IMG/VR virus record: IMGVR_UViG_3300022924_000019
Coordinates: 1-59,842 of that record
DNA from: a virus
Length of the DNA: 59,842 bases
Direction: 5' to 3' (one strand)
This document shows positions 1 to 7,604 of this stretch, piece after piece. The notes beneath the pieces were generated by a model, which worked only from the letters and a program-made list of their open reading frames with translations, did no database searches and had not been told where the DNA came from. The stretch's first letter is position 1. Each line of letters starts with the position of its first letter. The position numbers and the translations under genes are program-made.

Positions 1-438
1 GGGATCACTGACCAGGGGCTCCCGCCGCCGTCCGTCTGGGCAGACCTGATCGACTATCGGGCGAAGCCGCTGGGCCGCGTCAAGATGCGGTTCATGTCGG
101 TCAGAGACTCGATGATCGACGACCCCGACGTCGCTTGCGTCCGTGTTGACTGGGGGTCCGATGATCTCAACGTCGAGCGGGAGACCCTGTTCGGAGGTAA
201 GACCCGCGTTCGTTTCGCTGGTGACCTCTGGCCCGAGCCCGAGACCGCCGAGATCCCGGAGGTCAAGATCAAGAGCTTCCGGGGCCTGACCCTCACCGAG
301 GACATGCGCAAGGCCATGGCGGGCTTCCTCCCGGCCGGCGCCGTGCTGCTGGGGGTCGTCAACCGGGCGGTCATCTACGAACTGGACGGGATCAAGTACG
401 AGGCAACCCTGCATCTCGGTCAAGAGGCTCGCGTCTGA
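1..438 (+). CDS. C-terminal part of a 556-aa hypothetical phage protein (continues from 58477)
   Basis: The frame is open from base 1 to the TGA at 436-438. It is the continuation of the frame that begins at 58477 and runs off the other end: bases 1-126 repeat at 59710-59835, so on the closed circle the protein is 411 + 145 = 556 codons. The internal ATG at 85 is not a real start. I recognise no domain. The next gene starts at 438 within TGATG, so the two are translationally coupled. Function unknown. Confidence 0.8.
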   Translation, partial: GITDQGLPPPSVWADLIDYRAKPLGRVKMRFMSVRDSMIDDPDVACVRVDWGSDDLNVERETLFGGKTRVRFAGDLWPEPETAEIPEVKIKSFRGLTLTEDMRKAMAGFLPAGAVLLGVVNRAVIYELDGIKYEATLHLGQEARV

Positions 439-767
439 TGGAACATGAAGACCGCTACGACGCAGATCTGATGCGATCAGTTAACGTCATCGAAAGTGAA
501 GCGAGAAAGCGCCGAGAGCTGGGGTGCGCCCTGGTTCTGATCGCGGCAGTCCTGATGTTCATCATCGGCATGACCGCGACTCTGCTGATCCTGGGCACCG
601 AACCGGCTGGCAGTCGGGCCGTGATCGAGACGGAGACCGACGACAACGGGTGCGTCTACGACGTCATCCGCTATCGGTCTGGTGACGAGATCAGACTGGC
701 CCGCGACAACGAGGCGGCCCAGGCCAACCGCTGTGATCCTCCCCAAGCCGGGCACTTCGACCGATGA
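438..767 (+). CDS. Small membrane protein, unknown function
   Basis: 109 residues. The charged N-terminus of about 28 residues precedes one clear hydrophobic segment (about 29-53, rich in Leu/Ile/Val/Ala), followed by a polar C-terminal half, so it is probably a single-pass inner-membrane protein with the N-terminus in the cytoplasm. The ATG at 438 overlaps the TGA of the upstream gene. I do not recognise a family; a role in host takeover or exclusion would be a guess. Confidence 0.7.
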   Translation: MEHEDRYDADLMRSVNVIESEARKRRELGCALVLIAAVLMFIIGMTATLLILGTEPAGSRAVIETETDDNGCVYDVIRYRSGDEIRLARDNEAAQANRCDPPQAGHFDR

Positions 768-788
768 CCCTCCCTCTCTGAAAGAAAT

Positions 789-801
789 CGAAATGACTTC
801 C
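789..801. promoter_or_regulatory. Copy of the genome-wide palindrome, on the start codon of the next gene
   Basis: CGAAATGACTTCC matches GGAARTNAYTTCC except at the first base. The ATG of the gene at 793 lies in its centre, so a bound protein would cover the translation start region. Confidence 0.6.
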
Positions 802-1248
802 GAACCTCAAGACACCATCCTCGACCGCGAGTTCACCGCCCCGGAATGGGATGAACTGACCGCCGCCGCCATCGCCCACAAGGACCGCTTCGGCATCGAC
901 GCGACCAAGAAGATCATCCGCGACGAGGGCAAGGTGATCATGTTGGTCAACTTCCGGGCGACCCGGAACGAGTCGGCTCGCCTGCGAATGCTGCATCGTT
1001 TCGCCGCCAACATGGCCGCCCCTCAAGGGCTGCCGCCGCTCCCCCGGACTTTCACGGCCGAACAGATCGTCGCAGGCGTTCGGGCAGGCGTCCGGCGGCT
1101 CGCCGAGTACTATCCGGACGATCCCGAGATCGCCGAGATGGCGACCCAGTCGCTCGAAGACCCCGATCTCGAACCCGAAGAAGCCGAGATGTTCGCCAAC
1201 CTCGCCAATCTGGTCTTCGACGAACTGACCAAGATGAAGGGCGCCTAA
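793..1248 (+). CDS. Hypothetical protein, 151 aa
   Basis: I chose the ATG at 793 because the longer frame back to 682 overlaps the upstream gene without good reason, and the acidic N-terminus (MTSEPQDTILDREF) reads like a natural start. The protein is mostly helical and acidic, with a glutamate-rich patch near residues 120-135. There is no strong Shine-Dalgarno sequence; the region before the ATG is occupied by the palindromic motif. No family recognised. Confidence 0.7.
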   Translation: MTSEPQDTILDREFTAPEWDELTAAAIAHKDRFGIDATKKIIRDEGKVIMLVNFRATRNESARLRMLHRFAANMAAPQGLPPLPRTFTAEQIVAGVRAGVRRLAEYYPDDPEIAEMATQSLEDPDLEPEEAEMFANLANLVFDELTKMKGA

Positions 1249-1251
1249 GCC

Positions 1252-1302
1252 ATGAACCGAGAATACGAGCCGGGCAGGGGCGCGATCTTTACCGGTCGAT
1301 AA
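1252..1302 (+). CDS. Possible 16-codon leader ORF
   Basis: ATG at 1252 just after the preceding stop, 16 codons to TAA at 1300-1302 (MNREYEPGRGAIFTGR). It sits immediately before a hairpin (1321-1348) whose 3' arm covers the ribosome-binding site of the next gene. It could be a leader peptide, but is short enough to be chance. Confidence 0.25.
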   Translation: MNREYEPGRGAIFTGR

Positions 1303-1320
1303 CCATACGCCCTGCATTGT

Positions 1321-1348
1321 CCTCGGGCGGCGATCCTGCTGCCCGAGG
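1321..1348 (+). promoter_or_regulatory. Hairpin covering a ribosome-binding site
   Basis: A perfect 8-bp stem CCTCGGGC/GCCCGAGG with a 12-nt loop. The 3' arm and the next two bases contain GAGGAA, the likely Shine-Dalgarno of the gene at 1357. There is no T run, so it is not an intrinsic terminator. Translational control is inferred. Confidence 0.5.
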
Positions 1349-1356
1349 AAACCGAG

Positions 1357-1524
1357 ATGAGTAACTGGAAAAACCCCGCCCGGATCTACGAACACGCGAA
1401 CGCCGCGGCCCGAGAGGCAATCGAGCTGCGGAGAAACGGGCAAGACCTACTCGCGAAGATCCGAAGCCAAGATGCCGCCGCGCTTCGTCAGATGGCCCGT
1501 GAGGCCGTTCAGGAGATGAGATGA
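1357..1524 (+). CDS. Small hypothetical protein, 55 aa
   Basis: ATG at 1357 preceded by GAGGAAACC; stop TGA at 1522-1524 overlaps the next ATG as ATGA. The product is helical, charged and alanine/arginine-rich, ending AREAVQEMR. The close stop/start overlap and good ribosome site support it as a real gene in the small-gene operon. No family recognised. Confidence 0.6.
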   Translation: MSNWKNPARIYEHANAAAREAIELRRNGQDLLAKIRSQDAAALRQMAREAVQEMR

Positions 1525-1832
1525 GCCTTCGTACCCCCTTCCGCCAAGTCGCCCGTGTGTGGCGTTTCTGGCGCGGTAAGCCCCACATGACGATTTCACG
1601 GTTCGGCAGCCGCACCGACAACCCGAAGATCGTTCTCGGAATCGCAGGCGGTCGCCCCCGATGGGGCTGGGCGACGACGAGTCTTATGACCGAGCCTGAC
1701 ACCGACCAGGGTAACGCCCTGATCGAGATGCACGCCAGAACGCTCAACAAGATCACGGCGATCCCCGTGTTGGACCGGCGCCACCTCCACTCCCTGCAAC
1801 CGGGCGGCACCCGCCTTGAGAGGACGACCTGA
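1521..1832 (+). CDS. Hypothetical protein, 103 aa
   Basis: Starts in the ATGA overlap at 1521 and ends in another ATGA overlap at 1829-1832. The product is very basic at the N-terminus (RTPFRQVARVWRFWRGK) with a beta-rich middle. No recognisable domain. Its place in a chain of overlapping genes supports translation. Confidence 0.6.
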   Translation: MSLRTPFRQVARVWRFWRGKPHMTISRFGSRTDNPKIVLGIAGGRPRWGWATTSLMTEPDTDQGNALIEMHARTLNKITAIPVLDRRHLHSLQPGGTRLERTT

Positions 1833-2023
1833 TGAAGGGCCGCATCGAAGTCGAGCGCGTCCCGGCCGCCCCAGGCGTCAACGTCATGGGGGCCGAACAC
1901 AAGGCTGCCCTGAAGCGCGCTCGCACCGCGCATCCCGAAGAAACGATCACATGGTTCCAAGAGGGCGACGTCGGCGCCTGGGGCGACATTGTGATCCAGC
2001 GCACCGGGGAGTCGGAGAAATGA
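1832..2023 (+). CDS. Small hypothetical protein, 63 aa
   Basis: ATG at 1832 overlaps the upstream stop; TGA at 2021-2023 overlaps the start of the cupin-like gene inside the motif AAATGATTTCC. The product looks beta-rich (IEVERVPAAPGVNVMG then ETITWFQEGDVGAWGDIVIQ). No family recognised. Confidence 0.6.
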   Translation: MKGRIEVERVPAAPGVNVMGAEHKAALKRARTAHPEETITWFQEGDVGAWGDIVIQRTGESEK

Positions 2024-2028
2024 TTTCC
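2016..2028. promoter_or_regulatory. Copy of the genome-wide palindrome, on a stop/start junction
   Basis: AGAAATGATTTCC; 12 of 13 bases fit GGAARTNAYTTCC. It contains the ATG (2020-2022) of the cupin-like gene and the TGA of the upstream gene. Confidence 0.6.
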
Positions 2029-2484
2029 GGCCCCAAGTTCGAGACGATCTACGACGGCCGACCGGACCCCCGGTATCATGATCCCTATCTCACCCGAGGG
2101 ACCTGGGGGAAGTGGTTCATGCACGTCTTCTGGCGGGGCGATAAGGACACGGCTTTCCACGACCACAAGCGCGGCTTCTGGACCTTCCCCCTGATCACCT
2201 ACTACGAACACGTCCTCACCGATCAGGGCGAGATCGCGGAAGTCGTCGTCAAGGCCTTCCGGCTGCACTACCGTCCCGCCCGCTACCGTCACAAGCTCAT
2301 CGGCCGGGTGAAGAGCGGCATCCTCGGGAAATACTGGACCAGGGGCGGTCCGATCTTGACGTTCGGCCGTTGGGACTATCGAGAGCCCGAGCGTGACTGG
2401 GGCTTCTGGGTTCTGGTGCAAGGCAGCATGTATCTTTTCGTTCCGTGGAAAGACTACGTCATTGGTCGCGACAAACCGCTATGA
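2020..2484 (+). CDS. Cupin-like phage protein, 154 aa
   Basis: The start at 2020 overlaps the upstream stop. About residues 46-100 carry a cupin-like pattern: FHDHKRGFWTFPL, a tyrosine/glutamate strand, then PARYRHKL. The histidines are placed as in the metal-binding motif of small phage and bacterial cupins that carry an HDHPW.F motif. Cupins bind a metal and may be dioxygenases, isomerases or sugar-modifying enzymes; the substrate cannot be told here. The C-terminus is aromatic. The stop overlaps the next ATG at 2481. Confidence 0.6.
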   Translation: MISGPKFETIYDGRPDPRYHDPYLTRGTWGKWFMHVFWRGDKDTAFHDHKRGFWTFPLITYYEHVLTDQGEIAEVVVKAFRLHYRPARYRHKLIGRVKSGILGKYWTRGGPILTFGRWDYREPERDWGFWVLVQGSMYLFVPWKDYVIGRDKPL

Positions 2485-2753
2485 CCAACAAGGCTGAGAA
2501 GGTCGCTTACGTCAAGCGCGAGGGCCAGACCCGGAAGCATCACTGCCACTGGCCGGGTTGCGACCAGCAGGTTCCGCCGGCCAAGTGGGGCTGCACGAAA
2601 CACTGGTTCAAGCTGCCCAAGAACCTCCGGGACAAGATCTGGCTCACCTTCCGTCCAGGGCAGGAGAAGACCTACACCCCGTCACGGGAGTATGTCGCGG
2701 TCGCCCGTGAGGTTCAGACTTGGATCAGCGAGAAATTCTACGGCGGATTGTAG
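2481..2753 (+). CDS. Small zinc-finger-like phage protein, 90 aa
   Basis: The start at ATG 2481 (ATGA overlap) is preferred to the longer frame from 2445. About residues 20-45 hold HHCHWPGC, then WGCTKHWFKLP, a Cys/His set that could bind one zinc. The pattern pgC...vp...wgC..HW..LP..Lr..I is common in small proteins of phages and prophages of Proteobacteria. No function is known to me for the family. A promoter with the palindromic motif follows directly. Confidence 0.65.
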   Translation: MTNKAEKVAYVKREGQTRKHHCHWPGCDQQVPPAKWGCTKHWFKLPKNLRDKIWLTFRPGQEKTYTPSREYVAVAREVQTWISEKFYGGL

Positions 2754-2797
2754 TTGACACCGGATTTTCCGGTCACTAGAGTTCGGAAATCACTTCC
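2754..2797 (+). promoter_or_regulatory. Rightward promoter with palindromic operator at the start site
   Basis: -35 TTGACA at 2754-2759, a 17-bp spacer, -10 TAGAGT at 2777-2782. The palindrome GGAAATCACTTCC at 2785-2797 covers the expected start near 2789. TTGACACC, the spacing and the operator position match the promoter at 5562. Confidence 0.75.
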
Positions 2798-2813
2798 TGC
2801 AAGGACGACGGCG

Positions 2814-3245
2814 ATGGGCACTAAAAACAACCCCGGCAAGTTCGACTGCTATCATGCGGCCGAGCCCAACGAACCTCAGTTCACCCTTCTCGCGAGAGAC
2901 CCGACAGCTCCGGGTCTCGTGGCGCTTTGGGCAGCAATCCGCCTGGGGGATAAAGAGGGTGTCGCCCTCGCCATGTCCCGCCTCGCCGAAAGCATCGACG
3001 TCATCGGCAATAAGATCGGCTCCGAGGAGTTGAAAGCCAAGGCTGATGAAGCCCTGGCCTGCGCCAACGCGATGCAGGAGTGGCGGCAGACCCGGACCTA
3101 CCGGCTGTTCCTCACCGGGCCGCTCGGACACGAGTCATACTGGACCACCGTTACGCAATCCTGGGTCGATGAGAACGGCAAGACCGGAATCAAGGACGAC
3201 GGCATGTCCACTTGGCGTGTCGAGCGGATCAAGGAGCCCGGCTGA
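2814..3245 (+). CDS. Hypothetical protein, 143 aa
   Basis: ATG at 2814 with AAGGA 8-9 nt upstream; first gene after the 2754 promoter. The N-terminal stretch MGTKNNPGKFDCYHAA and the following FTLLARDP.A..LV.LWA..R are typical of a conserved phage protein family of unknown role. A helical middle (about 45-85) is followed by a beta-rich end. The stop overlaps the next ATG. Confidence 0.75.
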   Translation: MGTKNNPGKFDCYHAAEPNEPQFTLLARDPTAPGLVALWAAIRLGDKEGVALAMSRLAESIDVIGNKIGSEELKAKADEALACANAMQEWRQTRTYRLFLTGPLGHESYWTTVTQSWVDENGKTGIKDDGMSTWRVERIKEPG

Positions 3246-3568
3246 TGCCCGATTTCGATTTTGAGAAGGTCCGTCAGACTTTGCAGCAGGAGCAACCTCG
3301 GAAGCAACCCAAGCGGGACGATCCCGGTGCCGATGGCGACATGCGGATCGTCAAGCATCCGAAGTACTTCCCTCCGCGATACGAGGTCCAATGGTACGGG
3401 ACCGTGGACAACGCGGCCGGTTGTAGCACGGGCTGGCGGACTGCAAGGGGTTTCGGCGACGAAGGCTTCTTCCCGTCCGAGGAGCTGGCCACCGAAGCGA
3501 TCCTCGGGTCGTTCGTGGTGAAGAAGTACTCGCGCGCCGAGGTCACCGCAATCCAGGCCGCCCGCTAA
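3245..3568 (+). CDS. Hypothetical protein, 107 aa
   Basis: ATG at 3245 in a TGATG overlap; the in-frame start at 3212 lies inside the upstream gene and is unlikely. The N-terminal 30 residues are charged and glutamine/lysine-rich, then a beta-rich domain (YEVQWYGTVDNAAGCSTGW) and a short helix. No family recognised. Confidence 0.65.
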   Translation: MPDFDFEKVRQTLQQEQPRKQPKRDDPGADGDMRIVKHPKYFPPRYEVQWYGTVDNAAGCSTGWRTARGFGDEGFFPSEELATEAILGSFVVKKYSRAEVTAIQAAR

Positions 3569-3798
3569 TGCCCTTCAAGCTCACCCCTTCCATCCGCGTC
3601 GAGATCGACCGCAATCCCGGTCTCGTCAGCGCCTTCTTCGATTTCCTGCTGGCCCAGCGCGTCTACAGCATCCGAGGCGGCGGCAGTTCGGGTCCAGGCT
3701 GGTACGTCGGATTCTTCGACGCCGAGGACGCGCCGGCCCTTCAGAAGTTCTTCGAAACCAACGGCAAGAAACGCCATCACCCCAAGAGGAAGCTCTGA
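3568..3798 (+). CDS. Small hypothetical protein, 76 aa
   Basis: Starts in a TAATG overlap and ends in TGATG with the next gene. A short helical N-terminal half (VSAFFDFLLAQRV) is followed by a Gly/Ser turn and a very basic C-terminal tail (GKKRHHPKRKL), which could contact nucleic acid. No family recognised. Confidence 0.6.
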   Translation: MPFKLTPSIRVEIDRNPGLVSAFFDFLLAQRVYSIRGGGSSGPGWYVGFFDAEDAPALQKFFETNGKKRHHPKRKL

Positions 3799-3974
3799 TG
3801 GTCACCGCGACGGATGAAGCAATTCTGCGGGCTTTCGCCAAGAGGATCGGCGACCTTTCGACCGCTCTACGCATTCAACACACGATGATGGGTCTCCCTC
3901 ATGAATGTGCTTCCGCTCTCGACGATCTCCGCAAAGCTGAAGCCACTCTTCTAGAGCTGGCCGGGAAAAGCTAA
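3798..3974 (+). CDS. Small hypothetical protein, 58 aa
   Basis: ATG at 3798 overlapping the upstream TGA; TAA at 3972-3974. The product is helical, with heptad-like leucines in the C-terminal half (ALDDLRKAEATLLELAG), perhaps a short coiled coil. The overlap chain supports translation. Confidence 0.5.
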   Translation: MVTATDEAILRAFAKRIGDLSTALRIQHTMMGLPHECASALDDLRKAEATLLELAGKS

Positions 3975-3978
3975 GACG

Positions 3979-4284
3979 ATGACCTACCACTTCACTCGCC
4001 GCGCCGTTCTTGCCTCCCGCAAGGGCGACGTTGAACAGTTCCAAGAGCGCTTTGACGCGACCAGTCTCCCGGCCGCCAAGGCGATCTGCCGCAAGACCTG
4101 GGCAGCCGTGGCCTCGACCCTCCCCCTCAACCACGGGCAGGCCGTCAAGGTCGAACTCTACAGCCGCAGCGGGTGGAGTTTCGGAGACGCCGGCCATGGC
4201 CGGCTGATCGCCACTCTGGTCGGTGTTCCCGCCAGTCGTAAGAAACCCCAGTGGAAGAAAGCCGAGCCTGATGCGAACGGTTGA
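3979..4284 (+). CDS. Hypothetical protein, 101 aa
   Basis: ATG at 3979, 4 nt after the previous stop. The N-terminal half is helical and basic, with a beta-rich end (AVKVELYSRSGWSF) and a lysine-rich tail. It overlaps the next gene by 14 bp. No family recognised. Confidence 0.6.
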   Translation: MTYHFTRRAVLASRKGDVEQFQERFDATSLPAAKAICRKTWAAVASTLPLNHGQAVKVELYSRSGWSFGDAGHGRLIATLVGVPASRKKPQWKKAEPDANG

Positions 4285-4597
4285 CCAAATCATTCTCGGC
4301 CTTCAACGGGCCGTCGCCGCAATGCCCACGATGCCCGGCGCCGTTCGCAAGAGCCTGCCCCGGATCTCGTGGTTCAAGGGCGGTTCGCATGACGTCCTCC
4401 GTTTCGCGGCCAAGGTGGCGAAGCGGGAGGCGATGCTTCGGGAAGAGAAGCGTCAGAAGTTCCTTGCGACCCTGTCTGCCAAGAACCCGCAACTCCCTCT
4501 CGGGAAACGCGGTCTGATCGGACAGCCGGCCAGTACGCTCATCGACACCAACGTCAGCATCGAATCGTTGCTGCCCAAGAAGGATGCTCAGCCGTGA
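4271..4597 (+). CDS. Hypothetical protein, 108 aa
   Basis: I chose ATG 4271 over the in-frame 4223, which would overlap the upstream gene far more. The protein is basic and helical, with a lysine/arginine-rich centre (KVAKREAMLREEKRQKFL). Its stop overlaps the GTG of the next gene. No domain recognised. Confidence 0.55.
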   Translation: MRTVDQIILGLQRAVAAMPTMPGAVRKSLPRISWFKGGSHDVLRFAAKVAKREAMLREEKRQKFLATLSAKNPQLPLGKRGLIGQPASTLIDTNVSIESLLPKKDAQP

Positions 4598-5565
4598 CCG
4601 AATCCCTCGACACCCCCGAAGTCGTCCGCTACCTGATCCGCCCCATCGAGATCGAGCTGCCCCAGAAGGGCAAATGGGAGATTGCGTGGATCGAAGGTGA
4701 CCCCTCCGGCTACGTCCATCGAGTCGACGGCAACTTCGCGCAAGGCTACACGCCCGACAATCCGACTGACGTGACCCTCGCGCTCGCCAGCCTCATCGAG
4801 ACCATGCGGGACCAGATCGAAGAGCTGACGGCGACCCAGCCGCACGGCCAAGCGGCACCCGTGGCGGGGCAGAACGACGAGCCGTGCAAGAAGATCGCCC
4901 TCGACTTGGCGGAAGCGGCAACGAAGGACTGGCTCGAAGCCAATCAAGCTGTCGTCCCGGAGCATCCGACCCCCGTGGTCGTGGACCTCATCGCCCGAAT
5001 CACCGCTGTCATGGCCCGCGCCCTGGCCCAACACGCTGACCGCATTGATCAGGTCGTCCTAGAAGCCGATGGACAGGCGAAGACGGCCTCCCGCTGGTAT
5101 CGTCGCGCCATGTTCGCCGAGGCCGCCCTAGAGCCTCTGGCAGCCCGCGGCGCCGAGGTTCGGGAACAGGACGGCTCGACCCCGTCCAAGCGGTGTTCCG
5201 TGGACACGGGCGACCTGATGGCGGCAGCCGAAGTTTTCGGCCGGCTTGACGACGTCCAGCACGTCAACTTCGAGGACTGGGTTCGGAACCGCCGCCAAGC
5301 CAAGATCGCCGAACGTTTGCCGATGGCTCCGGACGACACCCGGTTCTTCCTTCGGGATCGCTCGCCTCGGATGGAGGTGACAACCGGCATGTCGTGGCTC
5401 TTCGCAGCCGGCGAGCGTCCGACCGACGCCGAGTTCAAGGTTGACCTTGGGCTCGTGCTGATGACCCTGATCTTCCTGGCCCAGCGTCGGGGCCTCTCGC
5501 TCGCCGAGGCAGAACGGGACGCCTACGAGAACCTTCTGAGCAATCCGGCTCCGAAAAAGGATTGA
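4594..5565 (+). CDS. Hypothetical protein, 323 aa; weak MazG-like C-terminus
   Basis: GTG start at 4594 in a GTGA overlap. A beta-rich N-terminus (about 1-55) is followed by a long helical region. The last 45 residues (LGLVLMTLIFLAQRRGLSL then AEAERDAYENLL) resemble the final helices of MazG-like NTP pyrophosphohydrolases, but I cannot find the ExxE metal motif, so this stays weak. Its end overlaps the -35 region of the next promoter. Confidence 0.6.
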   Translation: MTESLDTPEVVRYLIRPIEIELPQKGKWEIAWIEGDPSGYVHRVDGNFAQGYTPDNPTDVTLALASLIETMRDQIEELTATQPHGQAAPVAGQNDEPCKKIALDLAEAATKDWLEANQAVVPEHPTPVVVDLIARITAVMARALAQHADRIDQVVLEADGQAKTASRWYRRAMFAEAALEPLAARGAEVREQDGSTPSKRCSVDTGDLMAAAEVFGRLDDVQHVNFEDWVRNRRQAKIAERLPMAPDDTRFFLRDRSPRMEVTTGMSWLFAAGERPTDAEFKVDLGLVLMTLIFLAQRRGLSLAEAERDAYENLLSNPAPKKD

Positions 5566-5605
5566 CACCATTTTTCGGTTCACCTAGACATTGGAAATCA
5601 ATTCC
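5562..5605 (+). promoter_or_regulatory. Rightward promoter with palindromic operator at the start site
   Basis: -35 TTGACA at 5562-5567, 17-bp spacer, -10 TAGACA at 5585-5590, palindrome GGAAATCAATTCC at 5593-5605 over the expected start. Same layout as the promoter at 2754. Confidence 0.75.
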
Positions 5606-5619
5606 AAGGAACGACGGCG

Positions 5620-5889
5620 ATGAACCCTCTGCAACACTTCTCGCGCTTCATTCGACTCCGGCTGAACGGCTGGCGGATCGACGAAGACCTCTGGTTCACC
5701 CGTAAACTGAAACCGGACGAAGTTCTTCCTGAGATCGACGACGCCTCGGGCTTCTACACCTACGACGGCCTGCGCGTGTACGTCCGCTATGCGGGGCAGG
5801 CCGACGACTTCGACCAGGGTAAGCCGGTGACCCCGTGGACCGACGACAAGCCCCGCGGCTGGGCCGGGCTCCCGATGGAAGATCACTAA
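5620..5889 (+). CDS. Hypothetical protein, 89 aa
   Basis: ATG at 5620 with CAAGGA about 9 nt upstream, first gene after the 5562 promoter. The product is a small acidic beta-rich protein (GFYTYDGLRVYVRYAG). No family recognised. Confidence 0.65.
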   Translation: MNPLQHFSRFIRLRLNGWRIDEDLWFTRKLKPDEVLPEIDDASGFYTYDGLRVYVRYAGQADDFDQGKPVTPWTDDKPRGWAGLPMEDH

Positions 5890-5890
5890 G

Positions 5891-6166
5891 GTGGCCTTCT
5901 ACGCGGTCATCGGAGTTGCCGGGGTCGATGGGATCAAGGCGGGAGATATCCTCGTCATCGACCCTCTCTCGGGCGTCGTCTACCCGATGCACAACATTCC
6001 GCAGGAAGGCCCGCCAGTCGTGAACCAGATCGACCCGGACAAAGAGTATGCGGCGGCCAAGGCCAACAAAGCCGCAGGGATGATCGGCGAAGAAGCCTTC
6101 GGCGCTATCGTTGACAGGATCATGGACGCGAACCCGGCGTGGTTCCCTCCGGAGGACAAGACGTGA
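5891..6166 (+). CDS. Hypothetical protein, 91 aa
   Basis: GTG at 5891, one base after the previous stop, so probably coupled to it. The N-terminal half looks beta-rich (AVIGVAGVDGIKAGDILVID), the C-terminal half helical. The stop overlaps the GTG of the DUF2786 gene at 6163. No family recognised. Confidence 0.6.
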   Translation: MAFYAVIGVAGVDGIKAGDILVIDPLSGVVYPMHNIPQEGPPVVNQIDPDKEYAAAKANKAAGMIGEEAFGAIVDRIMDANPAWFPPEDKT

Positions 6167-7245
6167 GCCAGGAACTCAGCGCCGAACAGATCAACGCGGT
6201 CTCCCTGGTCGAGAAACTACTTCGCACGGCTGGCCGGTCGCCCGAGGAAGCGGCGATCTATCACGCCAAGGCCCAGCAAGTCATGCTGGACTTCAACCTC
6301 GATCTGGCGACGGTCGAACAGAACAGCGGCGAGTCCGGCAAGCGGATGGACGCCATGCTGAAGGGCGGGCACTTCGAGTGGCAGCGCGACCTCTGGCGGG
6401 ACGTGGCCAGCCTGAACTTTTGCATGTACTTCGCGACCACGGTCTACGAGAAGAAGTTCTCCTGGGCGCCTAACAAGACCAACACCGGCATGGTCAAGGT
6501 CTGGCGGGAACAGCGGTCCCGGCGGCATCAGCTCATCGGTCGGATGGTCAACGTGAAGTCGGCCGAGGTCATGGCCCAGTACCTCGAACAGTCCATCGAC
6601 CGCATCCTTCGGCAGCGCCTGGGCGAGAAGCACTACGGCTTGGTGCAAGAGGCCATCGACCAGCGGTTCACCCGCTCGCAGCTTTACGGCAAATGGGCTA
6701 ACTCCTATCGTGAAGGCGCCGCCGAGGCGATCCAGAGGAAGTTGCGAGCCCGGCGGCAGGAACAACTCAACGAGGAGCGAGCCAAGGTCGAGAAGGCAGC
6801 CGAGGAAGCCCGGCAGCGCGGCTTCGAGAACGCTACGACGGCGACGGCAGTCACTATCGCCAGCTTCAGCAAGAGCGAGAAGATCGCCAACTACGACTTC
6901 AAACACGGTGAAGGCGCATGGGCCAGGGCTGAGGCGGCCGACGTCGCGCGACGGGAGCGCAGCGCCCGCTATCTAGCTGAGATGGAGGCCGCCCGCGCCC
7001 GCCGGATCGCCAATGATCCCGAGTACGCTGCCCGGCTCCGTAGGGAGGCCGAGGAAGACGCCAAGCGGGAAGCCCGCAACGCGCGCAAGCGTGAACGCTA
7101 CTACGAACAGAATGGCTATCGGCGAGCCGAGGGGCCGAGCTACAAGGGTGACTGGTCTGCCCGCCGCGCCGGCTACGAAGACGGCCACGCGGTCTCTATT
7201 GACCTTCAGACGGGCGGGACCAAGACGGCGGGAGCAATCGGATGA
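6163..7245 (+). CDS. DUF2786-domain protein, 360 aa
   Basis: GTG at 6163 with GGAGG 7 nt upstream (6151-6155). About residues 8-50 match the DUF2786 pattern: a helix VEKLLRTAG, then PEEAAIYHAKAQQVMLDFNL. About 60-190 form a second conserved region (WQRDLWRDVASLNFCMYF) usually found after DUF2786. From about residue 190 the protein is a highly charged Arg/Glu/Ala coiled coil. The family is widespread in phages and bacteria with no established role; nucleic-acid binding is plausible from composition. Coupled to the next gene by ATGA. Confidence 0.8.
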   Translation: MSQELSAEQINAVSLVEKLLRTAGRSPEEAAIYHAKAQQVMLDFNLDLATVEQNSGESGKRMDAMLKGGHFEWQRDLWRDVASLNFCMYFATTVYEKKFSWAPNKTNTGMVKVWREQRSRRHQLIGRMVNVKSAEVMAQYLEQSIDRILRQRLGEKHYGLVQEAIDQRFTRSQLYGKWANSYREGAAEAIQRKLRARRQEQLNEERAKVEKAAEEARQRGFENATTATAVTIASFSKSEKIANYDFKHGEGAWARAEAADVARRERSARYLAEMEAARARRIANDPEYAARLRREAEEDAKREARNARKRERYYEQNGYRRAEGPSYKGDWSARRAGYEDGHAVSIDLQTGGTKTAGAIG

Positions 7246-7604
7246 GCGTTCAGTGGCAGTACATGGGACATGCTATCGAGCATATCCCCATCGGTTCAGG
7301 GGTCGAGTGTGACCCGAGCAAAGGGCAGTATCGCCGCGCGCGGTACGGCGCTGTAGAGCGTCGGGCACGACCCGTCCGACTGGTCCGGAACCACGGGAAC
7401 ATGTATCTTCCGGATCGTTACGAACTGGGACGCAAGTTCTTCTACGACGTCTACGACTGGGGCGATCCGCACGCCCTGTCGATGCACCTGTTCACCGACG
7501 AAAAGTCGCGCGACTACTACCGCCGCAAGGTCGCCAAACGCGCGCCGCTTTGGAGCGGGAAGGTCGGCTTCAAGACGAAGATCTGGGGGAGGAATGCCCG
7601 GTGA
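7242..7604 (+). CDS. Hypothetical protein, 120 aa
   Basis: ATG at 7242 in an ATGA overlap; its stop overlaps the NADAR GTG at 7601. The protein is basic and aromatic (RVLV-type strands, then ELGRKFFYDVYDWGDPH). No family recognised. Coupling suggests co-production with the NADAR protein. Confidence 0.6.
   Translation: MSVQWQYMGHAIEHIPIGSGVECDPSKGQYRRARYGAVERRARPVRLVRNHGNMYLPDRYELGRKFFYDVYDWGDPHALSMHLFTDEKSRDYYRRKVAKRAPLWSGKVGFKTKIWGRNAR

Noticed and set aside
1-126. Biological direct terminal repeat
   Set aside because: An exact 126-bp overlap of k-mer-like size, with a fold-back artefact at one end, lies within one uninterrupted gene; assembly closure explains it better.
1289-1960. Minus-strand frame of 223 codons in the small-gene region
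   Set aside because: It runs against a chain of stop/start-coupled rightward genes and shows shadow-like composition.
6212-6224. AGAAACTACTTCG as a further palindrome copy
   Set aside because: Only partial match inside a coding region; kept out of the main count, as were 9985, 10549, 39730, 42109 and 52507.
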